A stretch of DNA of 5,683 bases from Candidatus Minthenecus merdequi (lineage in GTDB: Bacteria > Bacteroidota > Bacteroidia > Bacteroidales > Paludibacteraceae). The position numbers and the translations under genes were made by a program. Positions 1 through 5,493 of this stretch are shown piece by piece (position 1 is the stretch's first letter; every line of letters starts with the position of its first letter). The notes below the pieces were generated by a model. The model did not search any database. It was given only the letters and a program-made list of their open reading frames with translations, and was not told the origin of the DNA. Location of the stretch: NCBI GenBank assembly GCA_018064385.1, contig JAGHVI010000197.1:1-5683 (forward strand). The letters are read 5' to 3'.

Positions 1-102
1 TTCGAACAACAACTTTCCATCAATCTTGAAATCACCTTTTGCAGAAAGCGAAACTTCGAGCGAAACCGACAATTGGTTAATAAATGTAGTATCAACGATA
101 GA
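1..102 (-). pseudogene. C-terminal remnant of a COG1373-type ATPase (AAA_14/DUF4143), runs off left edge
   Basis: On the minus strand an open frame of 34 codons runs from just after a TAA (103-105) to the window edge. It contains SIVDTTFINQL and then GDFKIDGKLLFE. From memory of the family, Bacteroidales AAA_14/DUF4143 ATPases carry a similar stretch near the C-terminus: a G-T-[IL]-R-E-T-F-F-x-N-Q type segment, then a G-D-F-x-[IV]-D-G-K-x-x-F-E type segment in the DUF4143 domain. There is no ATG between the TAA and the conserved part. The same frame upstream of the TAA is open for only about 20 codons and does not look like the expected ATPase core. I infer a decayed or truncated copy whose last residues lie to the left. 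Family assignment is by recall of motifs, not by search. It could also be the real 3' end of a gene broken by a recent insertion or frameshift. Confidence 0.45.
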
Positions 103-238
103 TTAGCCTATCAGCATTCTATAGAACTGCACGCTATCCACTGTAAAGTCCGAGACTGCTCAGTCTTCGAGAAATATATGACCCATCAACTATTTTTCTT
201 TTTTTGTTGACGATTAATTAAAAAAGTCCGTAATATGT

Positions 239-344
239 GCCCTATACATACGTTATCAATCCTTTAGACGTTTAATTATTAACAAGATATAAACAAAGCA
301 CCTTCTCTATTCTCCAAATAGCGTATAGGGACACGCCCTATACA
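239..344. repeat. Direct repeat GCCCTATACA, second copy part of a palindrome
   Basis: GCCCTATACA occurs at 239-248 and again at 335-344. The second copy forms the right arm of a perfect palindrome: GTATAGGG (323-330), 5-base spacer, CCCTATAC (336-343). Two sites about 96 bp apart, one of them dyad-symmetric, are compatible with operator sites for a dimeric regulator. No gene is clearly placed under their control, so this reading is inference. Confidence 0.4.
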
Positions 345-400
345 TTTAACAAATTGCCACACCGTATATGAGAGTTTTTCGATTGACACGTATTGTTTTC

Positions 401-425
401 GAGCGTTCTATGCATGGAAACGCTC
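401..425. repeat. 25-bp palindrome, GAGCGTT arms around ATGCAT
   Basis: GAGCGTT (401-407) pairs perfectly with AACGCTC (419-425), and the 11-base centre holds the palindrome ATGCAT (410-415). It is followed by no T-run, so it is not a terminator. An operator or a recombination site is possible. It lies inside the 208-534 segment. Confidence 0.4.
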
Positions 426-552
426 AGTTAATTACATGGTTGCGCGCAAAATTTCTACATATAGTGGCAAATCCAGCAGTATTAGGGGCAATTTATATAG
501 GATCTGAAATACTGAATTCTTTAATTAATCGTCATAGGTGCTACAAAGGTAA

Positions 553-600
553 GCAAAAAAATAAGGTTGGCTCCTGCCAGAAGTCAACCTTATTTTTTGC
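553..600. terminator. Strong bidirectional Rho-independent terminator
   Basis: The left arm runs from GCAAAAAAATAAGG at 553 to 569, and the right arm from CAACCTT at 585 to 600. The arms are complementary apart from one A missing from the A/T run. The stem can extend inward with a G-T and two more pairs. The G/C-containing upper stem with a T-run on either strand gives terminator activity in both directions. On the plus strand there is no convincing gene before it. On the minus strand the nearest gene, the dehydrogenase, stops about 390 bases earlier. Confidence 0.8.
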
Positions 601-614
601 GCTTGTAAAAGCGC
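599..614. repeat. Small GC-rich hairpin abutting the terminator
   Basis: GCGCTT (599-604), loop GTAA, AAGCGC (609-614) is a perfect 6-bp stem with a tetraloop. It begins on the last two bases of the terminator stem, so the two structures are nearly stacked. No T-run follows on the plus strand. Confidence 0.55.
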
Positions 615-992
615 TTACATATATGTGCGCAAGATATAATATTTAGCGGACAACAATAAAAGATAATCAGCAATATAATACCACAATAGCAACACTTAAG
701 CATCCATACAATGCTTTATAGTTGCACCTTAACTTATTTCATCACTCTGTTACGCCAAAAACAAGCCGCCAGGTGCTTTATGTCAGACGAGAAAATGCTT
801 TTATCTCATATCAGCATATTTCTCCGATTTTTCTATCTTTTTGTATCTGCTTTTCGTGTGTCCACACAATCAAACAATCTTCTCTTTATTGTGTCGAAAA
901 AGTACCCCACGATTTTAATTGATATTGAACCACGATTCTTCAAAATAAAAGTCGTACATTTGTCGTAGCACTGACAGAGAACAAATCTATCT
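615..992. other. 378-bp gap without a convincing gene
   Basis: AT-rich sequence downstream of the dehydrogenase stop. Open frames here have no recognisable motifs and an AT-driven composition, and I see no tRNA-like fold. Visible items are a loose inverted repeat, ACACAAT (864-870) with ATTGTGT (888-894), the direct repeat CCACGATT (907-914 and 930-937), and the promoter-like site at 955-962. Confidence 0.5.
907..962 (+). promoter_or_regulatory. Candidate plus-strand Bacteroidetes promoter with upstream direct repeats
   Basis: TACATTTG at 955-962 fits the Bacteroidetes -7 consensus TAnnTTTG. No good -33 TTG lies at the expected distance; the nearest is at 925-927, too far upstream. CCACGATT occurs at 907-914 and 930-937, 23 bp apart in the same orientation, which could place a regulator on one face of the helix. 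A transcript from here would run antisense into the 3' end of the dehydrogenase gene. The ACA-TTTG-TCG surroundings also resemble a weak TACA/TGTA operator of the BlaI/MecI kind, but the symmetry is poor. Confidence 0.3.
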
Positions 993-2159
993 TCAGTAGC
1001 AATCGTTCAGAATCTGCAGAACATCATCTGCTGTTACTTTGTAGTACCCTCCACCCAATATTGTTGAGTTGGCTATGAGTGGCAACATATTACGTGTTGC
1101 TCCAATTTCGCGAAGGGTTGACGGAATGCCAAGTTCCCGCATAAATGCCTCAAAACGTGCGATGCCTTCAAGTGCAATCTGTTCATCTGTTTTGCCAATT
1201 GAGTCAACTTCCCACACTTTTTTTGCAAATCGTACATACCTATGAAGTCCATGGCGGAAAACGTGGCGAAAGTATGCTGGCGAGATTATCGCTAAGCCTA
1301 TGCCATGGGCGCAATCTGTGTATGCCCCAAGTTGATGCTCAATATTATGAACCTCCCAATCCTGCCGTTTACTAACACCCAGTATTCTGTTTAATCCCAT
1401 TGTGGCACACCACATTATGTTGCTTCGTGCCTCGTAATCCTCTTGGTTTATTATGGCTTTGCGTGACGCAGAAATCAGCGCAAGCATATTCCCTTCCAAC
1501 AGATAGTCGGTTGTGCAATCGTCATCGCCTGAAAGATATTGCTCCATAAGGTGCGAAAAAATGTCTGCAATGCCTGAAACCATCTGATATTTAGGCACAC
1601 TGAATGTGTATTCTGGGTTGAGTATCGAAAAGCGTGGAGTCATCATCGCTAATGGAAAAACTGCACCATTCTTGATTTTTTGCTCTTCATTGGTTATTAC
1701 TGACCCTGAGTTCATCTCCGAACCTGTGCCAACCATTGTCAAAATTGTGCCTATTGGAATAACTTTTTCGGTAGGAATCTCTTTCTTTATCCAAAATCTC
1801 TCCCAAGGGTCGCCTGTCGCATAAGCTGAGACTGAAATACCTTTGCTACAGTCTATTACCGAACCTCCACCTACAGCGAGAATAAGGTCAATGTTGTTCT
1901 CTCTGATTAGCCTTGCCCCTTCCATCACTTGTCTGTAACGTGGATTGGAGTTTATGCCCGAAAGTTCAGTGACTTGTTTGCCAGCCTCTTGCAGAATTTT
2001 GATTACTTGGTCGTATAGACCTATCTTTTTGATGGATGATTTGCCATATACCAAAAGTATGTTTCGACCATATTTCTCCATCTCTTCTGCGAGGTGGCTG
2101 AGGGCTGTTTTCCCGAAATGAATCTGCGTTGGATTGCAGTAAGAAAAGTCAATGTTCAT
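993..2159 (-). CDS. Iron-dependent alcohol dehydrogenase (butanol dehydrogenase/YqhD-like)
   Basis: A 388-residue cytosolic NAD(P)H-dependent oxidoreductase of the group III metal-dependent alcohol dehydrogenase family. Such enzymes reduce aldehydes to alcohols, or the reverse, using Fe2+ or Zn2+. The N-terminal nucleotide-binding half (about 1-185) carries YGKSSIKK (38-45), AVGGGSVIDCSKG (95-107) with the pyrophosphate-binding GGGS, and GTGSEMN (144-150). The helical C-terminal half supplies the metal site. By comparison with YqhD the ligands are D199, H203, H271 and H285; H275 is also conserved. Length and motif order are normal for the family, so the gene appears intact. The ATG at 2159-2157 puts the typical opening MNIDFSYCNPTQIHFG in place; the bases before it (ACTTGACATAAAAT) contain no Shine-Dalgarno, as is usual in Bacteroidetes. 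It lies 77 bp after the protease stop on the same strand. The substrate cannot be told from sequence. Confidence 0.95.
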   Translation of the reverse strand: MNIDFSYCNPTQIHFGKTALSHLAEEMEKYGRNILLVYGKSSIKKIGLYDQVIKILQEAGKQVTELSGINSNPRYRQVMEGARLIRENNIDLILAVGGGSVIDCSKGISVSAYATGDPWERFWIKKEIPTEKVIPIGTILTMVGTGSEMNSGSVITNEEQKIKNGAVFPLAMMTPRFSILNPEYTFSVPKYQMVSGIADIFSHLMEQYLSGDDDCTTDYLLEGNMLALISASRKAIINQEDYEARSNIMWCATMGLNRILGVSKRQDWEVHNIEHQLGAYTDCAHGIGLAIISPAYFRHVFRHGLHRYVRFAKKVWEVDSIGKTDEQIALEGIARFEAFMRELGIPSTLREIGATRNMLPLIANSTILGGGYYKVTADDVLQILNDCY

Positions 2160-2224
2160 ATTTTATGTCAAGTTTTATAATTTTGTGGCTTATTATTACC
2201 TGTTTTTCAGTTCCCTAAACGGAG

Positions 2225-2239
2225 AATTAATAGAACTCA
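2225..2239 (-). repeat. Downstream copy of the GTTCTATTAAT repeat, adjoining the protease stop codon
   Basis: On the minus strand the protease TGA (2239-2237) runs straight into GTTCTATTAATT (2236-2225). These 12 bases are the exact inverted counterpart of 3500-3511 upstream of the same gene. The preceding AGGTGA, which includes the last sense codon and the stop, loosely matches the AGGGTG that precedes the core at the methyltransferase 3' end. This is one of four copies in the window. Confidence 0.6.
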
Positions 2240-3469
2240 CCTTAAATTATTTATGCGGTCAACAAGAGTTGGGTGCGAGTAGTGAAAGAAAACAAAAGCA
2301 GGGTGGGGTGTCGGGTTGGATAATGAGTTGCCCGACAGTTTCTTGAGTGCTGTGATTTGTGCCTCGGCTACACCACATTGCTTTGTGTAGTTATCTGCTT
2401 GGTATTCGTGCTTGCGGCTCAGTGCGTTGCCCACAAGCGATAGAAGTGTCTCAATCGGTGTGTATAATGTGTAAAAGAAGTACATATTGACGTGAAACGA
2501 GGCAACGCATCCAAGTGCTCCTGCACAAAGATTGTATTTCAGCGTTATACCTAACAGGTAGAACATCAGCAGTGATGTTATGAGTGAGATGGTAATTGAT
2601 TTGAGTGTATGATGATGCCGATAATGACCAATCTCATGGGCAAGAACCGCTGTAATCTCGTCTGTCGTAAGTTGTTCTATAAGTGTGTCGTAAAGAACTA
2701 TTCTCCGTCTCCGTCCAAAACCTGTGAAGTATGCATTGGCTATCGTCGAGCGTTTGCTGCTGTCCATAACGTAGATGTCGCGCAGACTGAAGTTGGATTT
2801 CCCGACTAATCCTTTGATGGCTTCTCGCAGTTCGCCTTCTTGCAGTGGCGTCTGTTTGTTGAACAAGGGTACTATCAGTTGGGAGTAGAAGTAACTCATA
2901 AATAGGGAGAACCCTGATACTATTGCCCACGCCAATAACCAAAACCAATCAGGAATCTGCATATATATACTCACAACAGCTGCTAATATAAGTGTGGTTA
3001 TCAGTATATTGAGCCCAATACTCTTGAATATGTCAAGAGTGAATATCTTAGGAGTAGTTTTGTTGAACCCAAAATCTTTCATTATCCCGAAGGTGTGGTA
3101 GATGTCGAATGGCAGATTCAGTATGCGCGACAATATCGATAATACGAGGAAAAACAGAACAGCCATTATGATGGCATTCAGCAACGGAGATTCAATAACG
3201 TTGCACCATCCATGGATAAGTTCGTCAAGAAGTCTGTAGCCACCGAGCAGTATCATCAGGATAATTGCAAGAGTCCCGAAGCTGTTGTGAATCCAACTGA
3301 ATCGTCTGCCAACTTGCGCAAAACGAACCTGACGTTCGCGCTTTTCATCGCTGTAGATGTCACGAATGCTTTCAGGTACTGGCTTTGTGTCGTATGTGGC
3401 ATTGAGAATTGAGAGTGTTCTGCCTATGACAAAGTCCAATATTATCAGTCCAATCAGTATGTGTAGCAT
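2237..3469 (-). CDS. M48 family membrane zinc metalloprotease, Ste24/CAAX prenyl protease type
   Basis: A 410-residue integral-membrane zinc protease. The Ste24-type hallmark FDIYHTFGIMKDFGFN lies at 121-136. The zinc motif HEIGH is at 278-282 (H278 and H282 ligands, E279 catalytic). The third ligand is E355 in SRKHEYQAD (351-359). NAYFTGFG (245-252) and the C-terminal HYSHPTLVDRI are also typical. Hydrophobic segments at about 1-18, 63-79, 96-118, 150-170, 172-192, 288-309 and 322-345 fit the multi-helix Ste24 barrel. In eukaryotes Ste24 trims prenylated proteins; bacteria generally lack CAAX prenylation, so the role is probably membrane-protein quality control, which is inference. The length is close to full-length Ste24 proteins, so the gene appears intact. 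The chosen ATG places the first membrane segment (LHILIGLIILDFVIG) right at the N-terminus; no Shine-Dalgarno is visible. The 304-bp gap upstream is a foldback repeat, so its promoter may lie in repeat DNA. Confidence 0.95.
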   Translation of the reverse strand: MLHILIGLIILDFVIGRTLSILNATYDTKPVPESIRDIYSDEKRERQVRFAQVGRRFSWIHNSFGTLAIILMILLGGYRLLDELIHGWCNVIESPLLNAIIMAVLFFLVLSILSRILNLPFDIYHTFGIMKDFGFNKTTPKIFTLDIFKSIGLNILITTLILAAVVSIYMQIPDWFWLLAWAIVSGFSLFMSYFYSQLIVPLFNKQTPLQEGELREAIKGLVGKSNFSLRDIYVMDSSKRSTIANAYFTGFGRRRRIVLYDTLIEQLTTDEITAVLAHEIGHYRHHHTLKSITISLITSLLMFYLLGITLKYNLCAGALGCVASFHVNMYFFYTLYTPIETLLSLVGNALSRKHEYQADNYTKQCGVAEAQITALKKLSGNSLSNPTPHPAFVFFHYSHPTLVDRINNLR

Positions 3470-3489
3470 ATTTTTGTAGTTGTCTCAGG

Positions 3490-3524
3490 TTTTAGGGCGG
3501 TTCTATTAATTATGTTTGTATGTT
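3490..3524 (+). repeat. 35-bp repeat, copy upstream of the protease gene
   Basis: This segment matches 5131-5166, upstream of the methyltransferase gene, with one substitution and one single-base indel. Both copies start with a T-run, then AGGG[CT]GGTTCTATTAATT, then ATGTTTGTATGTT. Both lie about 20 bp upstream of the start codon of a minus-strand gene, so they would form part of the 5' leader if transcription starts further upstream. Confidence 0.7.
3511..3518 (+). promoter_or_regulatory. Candidate -7 element TATGTTTG pointing away from the protease gene
   Basis: TATGTTTG is a perfect match to the Bacteroidetes -7 consensus TAnnTTTG. It lies directly inside the left outer arm of the foldback element. 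It faces the plus strand, so a transcript would cross the element rather than the protease gene. No TTTG is present at the -33 position for this copy. An 8-base match with two free positions in AT-rich DNA can arise by chance; its presence in both repeat copies follows from their common origin and is not independent support. Confidence 0.25.
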
Positions 3525-3598
3525 ATATCAGAGGATGGTTCATGTCTGGACGCTTTTGAATTTATTTTTTGATAAATTCGCCGTACCTTGCTGCTTGT

Positions 3599-3701
3599 CA
3601 GTCGGTCACATAGCCCGCTATTTACCTCCGTTGCAATCAGAGATTGCTCCCCTCGCTACGGCCGTTTTGCTAAAAAGCAAAACTATAAATGCCTTGCTAC
3701 G
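3599..3701. repeat. Palindrome-rich ~105-bp repeat module, copy A
   Basis: From CAGTCGGTCACATAG to CTTGCTACG this segment aligns with 5346-5454 at roughly 85% identity by eye, with a 6-base difference in length. It contains three perfect small stems (ATAGC/GCTAT, GCAATC/GATTGC, GTTTTGCT/AGCAAAAC). The ATAGC/GCTAT stem is kept in copy B while the other two are degraded there. On the minus strand both copies include TAGTTTTG (3685-3678 here), a match to the -7 consensus facing the protease gene, but without a clear -33. Confidence 0.65.
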
Positions 3702-3757
3702 CCCTTCTTTCGCACAGCAATCTGCTAAAAATAAACTTCAAAACCGTCTCAACCTAG

Positions 3758-3774
3758 TTAATAGAACCACCCTT
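3758..3774 (-). repeat. Downstream copy of the GTTCTATTAA repeat, overlapping the methyltransferase stop codon
   Basis: Read on the minus strand, AAGGGTGGTTCTATTAA begins on the last base of the methyltransferase TAA. It is the exact reverse complement of 5135-5151 upstream of the same gene, so the gene is flanked by a perfect 17-bp inverted repeat. It also serves as the right outer arm of the foldback element. Confidence 0.75.
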
Positions 3775-5114
3775 TATTCTGTCTTTTTAGAGGTGCTGTG
3801 ACTATTTCGTTTGGCTTTGTCTTTCCGTTTGCTTTTAAAGAATTTTGCACGTTCGCTTCTGTTTTTTTTCTTGAAACTTTCTTTCTTGTTCGCTTCTTCG
3901 ATTTTAGCAAAACCATTGATTTTAACGTGATTCTTTTCAGGCTTCTTTACTTCTTCGCCTTCTTTTGATTTCTTTTCCCGTACATAATCATTGCGTTTGC
4001 CTGCAAATATCTCATACCTGCAGAATTCGCACTCTAATGCTCCGTTTATCAGTTTGTATTTCGCGGATGGTTTCATACTTATGGCGGCAAGAAGCGATTT
4101 GTCCGAAGATATTACCCATGCAGTATTGTCGATGAAGCGGTGCTTCAGAGCGCTCCCTAACGAACGATAAAGGTCAAACATGTCGTCAGTTACAATTCGT
4201 TTGCCGTATGGTGGGTTTGTTACCATAATGGCTGGCTCCTCACTGGCCGTGAAGTCGGACACTGAGCGTTGCTGGACTGTGATATATTTTGTCAGACCAG
4301 CTGACTTGATATTACGATTGGCTATTGCTACCGCTTTTGCATCAATGTCATATCCATAGATGTGATGCTCGAATTCAACTTCGGCTGAGTCGTCGTTATA
4401 AATTTCTTCAAACAGTTCAGCGTCAAAGTCGTTCCATTTCTCGAATGCAAAGTGACGCCGATAGAGACACGGTGCCATGTTCAGTGCTATGAGTGCTGCC
4501 TCGATGAGCAGTGTTCCAGAACCGCACATTGGGTCAATGAAGTCCTTTTCGCCATGCCAACCTGTGATTCGGATCATTCCCGCTGCAAGAACTTCGGATA
4601 CAGGAGCAACGGTTTGGTCAACTCGCCAGCCGCGAAGATGAAGCGAGTCGCCAGAAGCGTCAAGTGACAGTGTGACCGTGTCGTGAGAAACGTGAAGGTC
4701 AAAGCAGATGTCGGGATTCTGAACCGAGACATTCGGACGTTTATTGTATCGTTCGCTGAAAAAATCAACCAATGCGTCCTTTGCCCGATATTTGACAAAT
4801 TGCGAGTTGTGCATTGTCTCGGAGTTGACAGTTTCGTTGATTATGAAGGTGCTGTTGACCTTCATAACAGTCGTGAAGTCGAATTTACGAAGTTTGTCAT
4901 AGACATCATCGGCAGACGAAGCTTTGAATGTCATAAGAGGTTTGAGAATGCGCAATGCAGTGTGCAGTTGCAGATTGGCCTTGTAAAGCAATCTGAGGTC
5001 TCCTTCGAATGTGACTGCGCGATTGCCTATTTCTATGTTGTCTGCCCCAAGTTCGATGAGCTCGCGTGCCAAACATCCTTCCAACCCGTAGTAGGTTTTT
5101 GCCAGTAGAATCAT
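3774..5114 (-). CDS. THUMP-domain class I SAM-dependent rRNA guanine-N2 methyltransferase (RlmL type)
   Basis: A 446-residue cytosolic enzyme expected to methylate guanine N2 in 23S rRNA. The family covers E. coli RlmL (the m2G2445 half of RlmKL) and Bacillus YpsC. An N-terminal ferredoxin-like region (about 1-60, opening AKTYYGLEGCLARELIELGA) is followed by a THUMP domain (about 60-155), then a Rossmann methyltransferase domain (about 165-370). SAM-binding motif I is DPMCGSGTLLIEAA (194-207), the acidic YDID is at 255-258, and the catalytic motif NPPYGKR is at 300-306, the NPPY form used for exocyclic amino methylation. Residues from about 372 to the end form a strongly basic, lysine-rich and probably disordered tail, likely contacting rRNA. 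Only the RlmL half is present, with no RlmK fusion. The ATG at 5114-5112 is preceded by AAAGG at about 5 bases, a weak Shine-Dalgarno. The exact target base is inferred from the family. Confidence 0.93.
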   Translation of the reverse strand: MILLAKTYYGLEGCLARELIELGADNIEIGNRAVTFEGDLRLLYKANLQLHTALRILKPLMTFKASSADDVYDKLRKFDFTTVMKVNSTFIINETVNSETMHNSQFVKYRAKDALVDFFSERYNKRPNVSVQNPDICFDLHVSHDTVTLSLDASGDSLHLRGWRVDQTVAPVSEVLAAGMIRITGWHGEKDFIDPMCGSGTLLIEAALIALNMAPCLYRRHFAFEKWNDFDAELFEEIYNDDSAEVEFEHHIYGYDIDAKAVAIANRNIKSAGLTKYITVQQRSVSDFTASEEPAIMVTNPPYGKRIVTDDMFDLYRSLGSALKHRFIDNTAWVISSDKSLLAAISMKPSAKYKLINGALECEFCRYEIFAGKRNDYVREKKSKEGEEVKKPEKNHVKINGFAKIEEANKKESFKKKNRSERAKFFKSKRKDKAKRNSHSTSKKTE

Positions 5115-5126
5115 ATAGCCTTTGAA

Positions 5127-5160
5127 TTTGTTTTAAGGGTGGTTCTATTAATTATGTTTG
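5127..5160 (+). promoter_or_regulatory. Candidate plus-strand promoter TTTG-N22-TATGTTTG
   Basis: TATGTTTG (5153-5160) matches the Bacteroidetes -7 consensus, and TTTG at 5127-5130 stands 22 bases upstream, near the usual -33 spacing. It would transcribe away from the methyltransferase gene through the repeat-rich gap, where no protein is evident, so any product would be a structured RNA. The spacing is slightly long. Confidence 0.3.
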
Positions 5161-5166
5161 TATGTT
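5131..5166 (+). repeat. 35-bp repeat, copy upstream of the methyltransferase gene
   Basis: Counterpart of 3490-3524. Bases 5135-5151 form a perfect 17-bp inverted repeat with 3758-3774 across the methyltransferase gene. The distance to the methyltransferase ATG is about 16 bp, similar to the 20 bp of the other copy to the protease ATG. Confidence 0.7.
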
Positions 5167-5257
5167 TTGTATCATAACGATGACGATGACATCTTCCTTC
5201 GCACCTCAGCAATTAAGTGTCCTTTTCAATCGGCTGCTCTCGGCATAGTCAAAGCAT

Positions 5258-5278
5258 GGTTCGACAAGTTCACCAACC
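5258..5278. repeat. GGTTCGACAAGTTC-type dispersed intergenic motif
   Basis: The segment starts GGTTCGACAAGTT, ends CACCAACC, and has GGTT/AACC ends. It resembles short motifs of the form GGTTCGACAAGCTCACC that recur between genes in many bacterial genomes. The assignment rests on memory of that pattern; only one copy is in this window. Confidence 0.3.
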
Positions 5279-5345
5279 ACTTGCCTATGCTCTCGATTGC
5301 ACGATTATTCAAGCAAGCTTGATTGCTTTCGGTTTGTCGTCAGTT

Positions 5346-5454
5346 CAGTCGGTCACATAGCTCGCTATTTACCTCCGTCGCAATCAGAAATTACTCCCCT
5401 TCTACTCGCTGTGGCCGTTTTTATAGAAAGCAAAACTATAAATGTCTTGCTACG
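5346..5454. repeat. Palindrome-rich ~105-bp repeat module, copy B
   Basis: Diverged copy of 3599-3701. The ATAGC/GCTAT palindrome is retained with a changed spacer (CT for CC). The second and third stems of copy A are damaged here (CAATCAGAAATTAC; GTTTTTATAGAAAGC), so this copy is the more decayed or is under less constraint. On the minus strand it also holds TAGTTTTG (5438-5431), which faces the methyltransferase gene. Confidence 0.65.
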
Positions 5455-5493
5455 TGGGGTGTTCAAAATTGCACATCCAAATGCGACCAAGTA

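Larger units (their letters stand above)
208..534. repeat. 327-bp segment bounded by a perfect 15-bp inverted repeat
   Basis: TGACGATTAATTAAA at 208-222 is matched exactly by its reverse complement at 520-534. The enclosed AT-rich segment has no convincing open frame but contains two shorter palindromes (323-343 and 401-425). No target-site duplication is visible outside the arms: the left flank ends TTTTTGT and the right flank begins TAGGTGC. The arms are AT-rich, which raises the chance of coincidence, but a perfect 15-mer pair this close is still unlikely at random. It could be a non-autonomous mobile element, an invertible segment, or the ends of a structured RNA. Confidence 0.45.
3494..3774. 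repeat. Nested inverted-repeat (foldback) element between methyltransferase and protease genes
   Basis: The outer arms are AGGGCGGTTCTATTAA (3494-3509) and its reverse complement with one mismatch (3758-3773). Inner arms, GACGCTTTTGAATTTA and following T-run (3549-3569) against AAAAATAAACTTCAAAACC and following bases (3727-3748), match with one substitution and one indel. Smaller perfect stems sit inside: GAATTTAT/ATAAATTC (3558-3579), ATAGC/GCTAT (3610-3621), GCAATC/GATTGC (3633-3647) and GTTTTGCT/AGCAAAAC (3664-3683). It fills the gap from the methyltransferase stop to within 25 bp of the protease ATG and encodes no plausible protein. Nested arms and about 280 bp size suit a MITE-like non-autonomous element; a long transcribed hairpin or an invertible segment are alternatives. 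No target-site duplication is evident. Confidence 0.6.

Noticed and set aside
1..210. Plus-strand frame open from the left edge to TGA at 208-210
   Set aside because: Its translation is unlike any family I know (rich in C, R, H, ending in F-runs), while the opposite strand reads as a recognisable protein fragment; taken as a shadow.
460..560. tRNA-like or riboswitch-like fold near the GGGGCAATTTA stretch
   Set aside because: I could not build a cloverleaf with acceptor, anticodon and T arms, and there is no recognisable riboswitch core.
368..646. Plus-strand open frame of 92 codons with a hydrophobic middle
   Set aside because: It runs straight through the terminator hairpin (553-600) and the following hairpin; the translated hairpin part (KGKQKNKVG...) is an artefact of the stem, and there is no motif or ribosome-binding site.
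711..968. Plus-strand open frames of 85 and 66 codons in the gap before the dehydrogenase
   Set aside because: AT-driven composition (many F, L, I, S), no domain or start signal, and two overlapping frames equally open; typical of non-coding AT-rich DNA.
2634..2948. Minus-strand 104-codon frame inside the protease gene
   Set aside because: It overlaps the HEIGH-containing M48 gene in another frame and its arginine/serine/threonine-rich product has no motif.
4683..5108. Plus-strand 141-codon frame opposite the methyltransferase gene
   Set aside because: It lies wholly antisense to the THUMP domain, whose family-specific motifs are clear on the minus strand; no independent coding evidence.
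993..5114. A three-gene operon forming one functional system
   Set aside because: The genes share a strand but belong to unrelated processes, and a 304-bp structured gap separates the first two; co-transcription of protease and dehydrogenase (77-bp gap) is possible but not shown.
3511..5160. CRISPR array from the recurring GTTCTATTAA motifs
   Set aside because: Copies alternate in orientation and are 200-1400 bp apart with genes between them, not direct repeats with uniform spacers.
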